From: Nocardioides lijunqiniae
Lineage (GTDB): Bacteria > Actinomycetota > Actinomycetes > Propionibacteriales > Nocardioidaceae
Assembly: GCF_015024225.1 (NCBI RefSeq)
Contig: NZ_JACJGM010000019.1
Location: 1 to 64,000, forward strand
Length of the DNA: 64,000 nt
Reading direction: 5' to 3'
A program made the translations under genes and the position numbers. Below, one piece after another: positions 60,513-64,000 of the stretch (position 1 is its first letter; each line of letters opens with the position of its first letter). The notes beneath the pieces were generated by a model, which was not told where the DNA came from, searched no databases, and was given only the letters and a program-made list of their open reading frames with translations.

Positions 60513-60538
60513 CTGCATTGCAGAATGCTGCAGTGCAG
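60513..60538 (-). promoter_or_regulatory. Two CTGCAnTGCAG palindromes in the small-peptide promoter
   Basis: CTGCATTGCAG (60513-60523) and CTGCAGTGCAG (60528-60538) are each perfect 5-1-5 palindromes with centres 15 bp apart. Just downstream on the minus strand is GATATATGAG, a plausible -10 region in otherwise GC-rich DNA. They lie 103-128 bp before the peptide ATG. The rest of 60411-60770 shows no gene. Candidate tandem operator. Confidence 0.6.
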
Positions 60539-60770
60539 GACTGTGCATCGCCGGGGCCCGAGGCGGCGCGCGGGTGCCCCATCGGTGGGTGACCCTCCGT
60601 CGTGCGACAGAAGGTACCCGACGGTGGCCGCGATCCGCGGTGCCACGAGGGGGAAGGTTCCGGCGAGGCCGACGGTGTCCGGTTTCGCCCGCGACGGGCC
60701 GAACGCACGACACCCGGACCCTCGTCTCCGTGGGTCCGGGTGCGGCCGGTGTCCGAGGACACCGTCATGG

Positions 60771-60861
60771 CGGAGGCGGAGGGATTTGAACCCTCGATGG
60801 GGTTGTAGCCCCAAACCCGCTTAGCAGGCGGGCGCCATAGACCGGACTAGGCGACGCCTCC
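60771..60861 (-). tRNA. tRNA-Ser(GCU)
   Basis: 91 nt on the minus strand. Acceptor GGAGGCG with CGCCTCC, T-arm GAGGGTTCAAATCCCTC, anticodon arm CCCGCCTGCTAAGCGGG reading GCT and a long variable arm (TTTGGGGCTACAACCCCA). G73; CCA not encoded. Second serine tRNA of the window. Confidence 0.95.
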
Positions 60862-60961
60862 TCCGCGTCCCAGGCGGACCTGGAACAGCCAGCACAGGCT
60901 ACAAGGACGCGCAGCCGCAGGACGAATCACCCCTCGGGCGAGTCGCGCGGCGGCAGCGGCC

Positions 60962-61756
60962 TCAGCCCCGGGGCTTGGTGAGCCGGGCCAGCAGCGGGGT
61001 CGCGAGCGCGTCCGGCAGGTGGGTGCCGAGCTCGGCCTGGATCCGGTTGCTGAACGACCCGGCCACGACGCTGGAGCGTCCGGCCATGAGCGCCTCGAAG
61101 CCGTCGTGGGCCACGGTGGCGGGGTCGTCCTTGTTCTCCATCTGGCCGATCGTGGTGTCCTCCATGTCGGCGCGGGTGAAGAACTCGGTCTCGGTCGGTC
61201 CCGGCATCAGGGACGTCACCGTCACGCCGGTGTCCTTGAGCTCCTCGCGGATGCCCTCCGCGAAGGAGTGCACGAACGCCTTCGAGGCGGAGTACGTGGC
61301 GAAGTACGGCCCCGGCGCCACCGCGGCGATCGACGAGGTGATGAGGACCCGCCCCTGGCCGCGCGCCACCATGTCGGGCAGGAGCAGCTTGGCCAGGTGC
61401 ACGGTGGAGCGCACGTTGAGGTCGACGAGGTTGAGCTCGTCCTCCAGCGACGACCGGTGGAAGGGCCCGCTGACGCCGACGCCGGCGTTGAGGGCCACGG
61501 CGTCAACCGGCCGGCCCTGCTCGCGCACGACGCGGGCGAGCGTCTCGACCCCCTCGGCGGTGGCGAGGTCGGCCTGGACCGGCACGACGGTACGGCCGCC
61601 GCGGCCCAGCTCGGACGCCGCCTCGTGGACGGCCACCTCGTCGGCGGCGATCACGACGTCGAAGTCGTGCGCGACGAACTCCGCGGCCAGGGCGCGGCCG
61701 ATGCCGGTGGAGGCGCCGGTGACGACGGCCAGGGGTGCGTAGGTGTCGGTAGTCAT
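60962..61756 (-). CDS. Short-chain dehydrogenase/reductase (SDR)
   Basis: 264 residues. Classical SDR: nucleotide motif TGASTGIG (about 14-21), NAGVG, catalytic Ser in LITSSIAAV and YSASK with Tyr and Lys. LMPGPTETEFFTRADMEDT follows. The substrate is unknown; the layout resembles DltE/YqjQ-like cytosolic SDRs. A single gene with a start 45 bp downstream of the response regulator gene. Confidence 0.92.
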   Translation of the reverse strand: MTTDTYAPLAVVTGASTGIGRALAAEFVAHDFDVVIAADEVAVHEAASELGRGGRTVVPVQADLATAEGVETLARVVREQGRPVDAVALNAGVGVSGPFHRSSLEDELNLVDLNVRSTVHLAKLLLPDMVARGQGRVLITSSIAAVAPGPYFATYSASKAFVHSFAEGIREELKDTGVTVTSLMPGPTETEFFTRADMEDTTIGQMENKDDPATVAHDGFEALMAGRSSVVAGSFSNRIQAELGTHLPDALATPLLARLTKPRG

Positions 61757-61806
61757 GGGCGGCCGGTAACCCGGGGGCGGCGTTCCATCCCCCGGGTGCG
61801 GCGTGG

Positions 61807-62520
61807 TCAGTCCGGGAACGAGCGCTTCCGGGCGGTGTCGAAGCCGTGCTCCAGGGCCCAGCGGGTGGCCTGGCTGCGCCGGTTCACGCCGATCTTGGCG
61901 TACGCCGTGCGGATGTAGGTCTTCACCGAGTTGACGCTGAGGTAGGCCGTGGCGGCGATCTCGTGGTTGCTCAGCCCCTTGGCGATCAGCGCCATCATCT
62001 CCGCCTCGCGCGGACTCAGCCCGAACTCGCTACCGGGCTGCACCGGGTCGGAGTCCAGCGCGTCGACGCCGGCGGCCGGCACGAACCTCTCACCGGCCAG
62101 GATCGCATCCAGCGCGTCGATCAGCTCGAGCGCGCCGAGCGACTTGGGGACGTAGCCCGAGGCACCGTCCGCCAGGGCCCGCTCCACGGCGCGCGGGTCG
62201 GTGCTCGAGCTGAAGACCACGACGCGCGGCCCTCCGGGGCGGACCAGGTCCACGACGTCGACGCCGTCTCCCGCCACGTAGCCGAAGGTGTCCAGGAGGA
62301 CCACGTCCACGTCGGAGACGACGGTCTCCTGGTTGTCGAGCTCCACCACCTCGACCCGGTCCGGGTAGGGCGCGAACATCGCCGCGAGGCCCAGCACGAC
62401 GAGCTCGTAGTCGTTGACGATCGCCAGGCGCAACGGCCGGGAGGCAGCAGCGGTCACGGTCGGCTCGATCCTGGGGACGGGGAGGAGGTCCGACCTTAAC
62501 GCGGCCGGCCCCGCTGTCAC
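61807..62520 (-). CDS. NarL/LuxR-family response regulator, atypical receiver
   Basis: 237 residues if GTG 62520 is used, which overlaps the upstream stop (GTGA); GTG 62457 is an alternative start. Receiver: LRLAIVNDYELVVLGL has Asn-Asp where the acidic pair is normally Asp-Asp/Glu-Asp. VVLLDTFG supplies the phospho-acceptor Asp, and GYVPKS the Lys. C-terminal LuxR HTH: LSPREAEMMALIAKGLSNHEIAATAYLSVNSVKTYIRTAYAKIGV. No histidine kinase is next to it. Co-translation with a SARP gene suggests joint control of targets. Confidence 0.85.
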   Translation of the reverse strand: MTAGPAALRSDLLPVPRIEPTVTAAASRPLRLAIVNDYELVVLGLAAMFAPYPDRVEVVELDNQETVVSDVDVVLLDTFGYVAGDGVDVVDLVRPGGPRVVVFSSSTDPRAVERALADGASGYVPKSLGALELIDALDAILAGERFVPAAGVDALDSDPVQPGSEFGLSPREAEMMALIAKGLSNHEIAATAYLSVNSVKTYIRTAYAKIGVNRRSQATRWALEHGFDTARKRSFPD

Positions 62521-63263
62521 CCGGACGCGAGGTCGACGGGGCGACCGAGCAGGGGAGCCACCATGGTGCGGATCGCGGGCGACGGGCGCAGGCCCAGCTC
62601 GGAGGCGAGCAGCCGGCGGTACCCGTCGTACTGGCGCAGCGCCTCGGCGTGGTTGCCCTCCGCGAGGTGGACCGCGATCACGCTGCGGTGGGCACTCTCG
62701 CGCAGCGGCTCCGACTCCACCGCGCCCAGCCCTGCGCTGAGCGCGTCGGTGTAGCGAGAGCGCTGCCGCAGGGCCTCCGACGAGCGCTCGAGCGCGTGGA
62801 GCCGCTTCTGCCGGAAGCTCTCCTGCGCCGTCTGCAGCCAGTCGTCGTGCCAGTCCGGCAGCAGGTCACGGGTGAGGGCGGTGAGGTCGGCCAGGGAATC
62901 GGGGGGAGGCGACCCGAGGGCACACAGGAGCCGGGCCTGCTCCTCGGCCTCCCACAGGTCGACGCGCACGTCCTCGGCGAGCCGCACGGTCGTGGCGGTG
63001 CAGGTGACGAGCGTGCGACCTCGCGGCCGTGGCAGCCGCCACAGGACCGACCGCAGGCTGGAGGCGGCGCGGGTGGGCGACGACTCGGGCCACAGGCGTT
63101 CGGCCAGGGAGGTGCGCTGCGTGGGCCGGCCGCGCCGCACGACGGCCAGCTTCGCCAGCAGGCGCTGGGCCGGCGCCGCGACGTGCAGCACCTCCCCGGC
63201 GAAGGTGACCTCGAAGTCCTCCAGCAGTCCCAGGCGCACGTGCGGGTGCTCCGTTGCCTCCAC
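62517..63263 (-). CDS. SARP-type regulator with BTAD domain
   Basis: 248 residues from GTG 63263, with GGGAGG upstream. An OmpR-like winged helix forms the N-terminal ~95 residues (VRLGLLEDFEVTFAGEVL, SLAERLWPESSPTRAASSLRSVLWRL). The bacterial transcriptional activation domain follows (WEAEEQARLLCALGS, then the tetratricopeptide-like helices ending AEALRQYDGYRRLLASELGLRPSPAIRTMV). SARPs activate natural product and stress genes, often with direct-repeat sites. It overlaps the response regulator and is divergent from the manganese catalase. Confidence 0.88.
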   Translation of the reverse strand: MEATEHPHVRLGLLEDFEVTFAGEVLHVAAPAQRLLAKLAVVRRGRPTQRTSLAERLWPESSPTRAASSLRSVLWRLPRPRGRTLVTCTATTVRLAEDVRVDLWEAEEQARLLCALGSPPPDSLADLTALTRDLLPDWHDDWLQTAQESFRQKRLHALERSSEALRQRSRYTDALSAGLGAVESEPLRESAHRSVIAVHLAEGNHAEALRQYDGYRRLLASELGLRPSPAIRTMVAPLLGRPVDLASG

Positions 63264-63361
63264 CGCGCCTCCCGGTGCTCTCGGTCGTTCCTCGGCCTGC
63301 AGCAGGTGCCCACGACCTCGCGACTCTGGTCTCACCCCACGGGGTGATTCCCGGGCGGACG

Positions 63362-63377
63362 GTCACGTCGTGGTGAC
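63362..63377. promoter_or_regulatory. Inverted repeat between SARP and manganese catalase genes
   Basis: GTCAC (63362-63366) and GTGAC (63373-63377) flank six bases in the 232-bp divergent region. It could be a regulator site for the catalase or the SARP gene; a weak, position-based call. Confidence 0.3.
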
Positions 63378-63495
63378 GCGGCGGGGACGCGGAGCGCCAC
63401 GCCAGGGCCATGCGCCGACCCACGGCCCGGACACGGGCGGCCGGAAGGGTCGTGGCATCGGGAGCGACCAGCGCCCCCACTCCGGAAGGACAGTC

Positions 63496-64000
63496 ATGTT
63501 CCGACACAGCATCGAGCTGCAGAACGACGTCAAGCCCGACCGCCCGGACGCGCTCTTCGCGGCCAAGATCCAGGAGCTGGTGGGCGGCCAGTTCGGCGAG
63601 ATGACGGTGATGATGCAGTACCTCTGGCAGGGCTGGAACTGCCGCATCCCCGGCAAGTACAAGGACATGATCCTCGACATCGGCACCGAGGAGATCGGTC
63701 ACGTCGAGATGCTGGTGACGCTGATGGCGCGCCTGCTCGAGGGCGCTCCGTCCGAGACCCAGGCCGAGGCGGCAGCCGCCAACCCGGCTCTCGCGGCGGT
63801 GCTTGGCGGGCAGAACGTCCAGCACGCCATCGTCACCGGCGGTGCCGCGATGCCGACCAACAGCCAGGGCGTCCCGTGGAACGGCGGCTACATCGTCGCG
63901 AGCGGCAACCTGCTCGCCGACTTCCGCAGCAACGTCGCCGCCGAGGCGCAGAGCCGGCTCCAGACGGCGCGCGTCTACCAGATGACCGACGACGCCGGGG
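63496..64000 (+). CDS. Manganese catalase (N-terminal part, cut by window end)
   Basis: 168 codons from ATG 63496 (GGAAGGA seven bases upstream), open to the window end. The sequence is of the ferritin-like non-haem catalase family. KIQELVGGQFGEMTVMMQYLWQGWNCR carries the first helix Glu ligands, and DIGTEEIGHVEML the next Glu and His. MPTNSQGVPWNGGYI and SGNLLADFRSNVAAEAQSRL are typical of KatN-type enzymes. It decomposes hydrogen peroxide with a dimanganese centre. The C-terminal ligands lie outside the window. Confidence 0.93.
   Translation, partial: MFRHSIELQNDVKPDRPDALFAAKIQELVGGQFGEMTVMMQYLWQGWNCRIPGKYKDMILDIGTEEIGHVEMLVTLMARLLEGAPSETQAEAAAANPALAAVLGGQNVQHAIVTGGAAMPTNSQGVPWNGGYIVASGNLLADFRSNVAAEAQSRLQTARVYQMTDDAG

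Overview
The window is very GC-rich, densely coded, and strongly biased to G/C at third codon positions. The gene content points to a high-GC actinobacterium, most likely Nocardioides or a close relative (Propionibacteriales): a proteasome activator (Bpa), DUF5926, DUF4446 and DUF6457 proteins, SigE-type ECF and SARP regulators, GTP-type PEP carboxykinase, and short inverted repeats of a kind I recall from Nocardioides. The genus is an inference. The neighbourhood of a glpQ-like phosphodiesterase, pheA and serS resembles, from memory, the origin-proximal region of other actinobacteria.

Layout. 0-2.3 kb: two tandem sulfotransferase-like genes (the first cut by the window edge) and a convergent EcsC protein. 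2.3-8.9 kb: housekeeping and small genes (aat, a lipoprotein, rhodanese, Fpg/Nei glycosylase, an AAA+ ATPase, a glycerophosphodiesterase, DUF5926, a cNMP-binding protein). 9-14.3 kb: arginine deiminase, a GDT1-like transporter, an orphan LanC-like protein with a CCG zinc motif, a fatty acid desaturase and prephenate dehydratase. 14.3-16.8 kb: DUF4446, then an ECF sigma factor coupled to a membrane partner. 16.8-24.4 kb: a complete kdpFABCDE potassium system, including a 30-residue kdpF, with a tandem direct repeat upstream that looks like a KdpE operator. 24.4-36.4 kb: NTF2-like protein, PAP2/diacylglycerol kinase fusion, the serS-HAD-GNAT-HAD operon, an NTR-like secreted protein, Bpa, a MobA-like/DUF6457/quinone reductase operon, a nitrilase-family amidase, a biotinyl/lipoyl carrier and tRNA-Ser(UGA). 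36.4-40.4 kb: small unknown genes, including a three-gene WXG100-like cassette. 40.4-47 kb: a ROK regulator divergent from a 1,699-residue modular secreted GH3 enzyme. 47-51 kb: an ABC-2 exporter divergent from a NarL-type two-component system. 51.1-54.4 kb: an unknown gene, then a small island (GT1 glycosyltransferase plus TetR) between a 3' fragment of tRNA-Arg and the intact tRNA-Arg(ACG) gene. 54.6-58.9 kb: two tandem PEP carboxykinase genes, the first lacking several catalytic residues. 59-60.9 kb: a LuxR-type regulator, a 44-codon gene for a tiny secreted peptide, and tRNA-Ser(GCU). 61-64 kb: an SDR oxidoreductase, a response regulator/SARP pair and the start of a manganese catalase.

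The least ordinary items are the divergent PEPCK paralogue next to a canonical one; the secreted peptide whose predicted mature form is only 15 residues, with two CTGCAnTGCAG palindromes over its likely promoter; the tRNA-Arg repeat bounding a mini-island with no integrase; the orphan CCG-type LanC-like protein; and the WXG100-like cassette. I saw no CRISPR array, rRNA, transposase or integrase.
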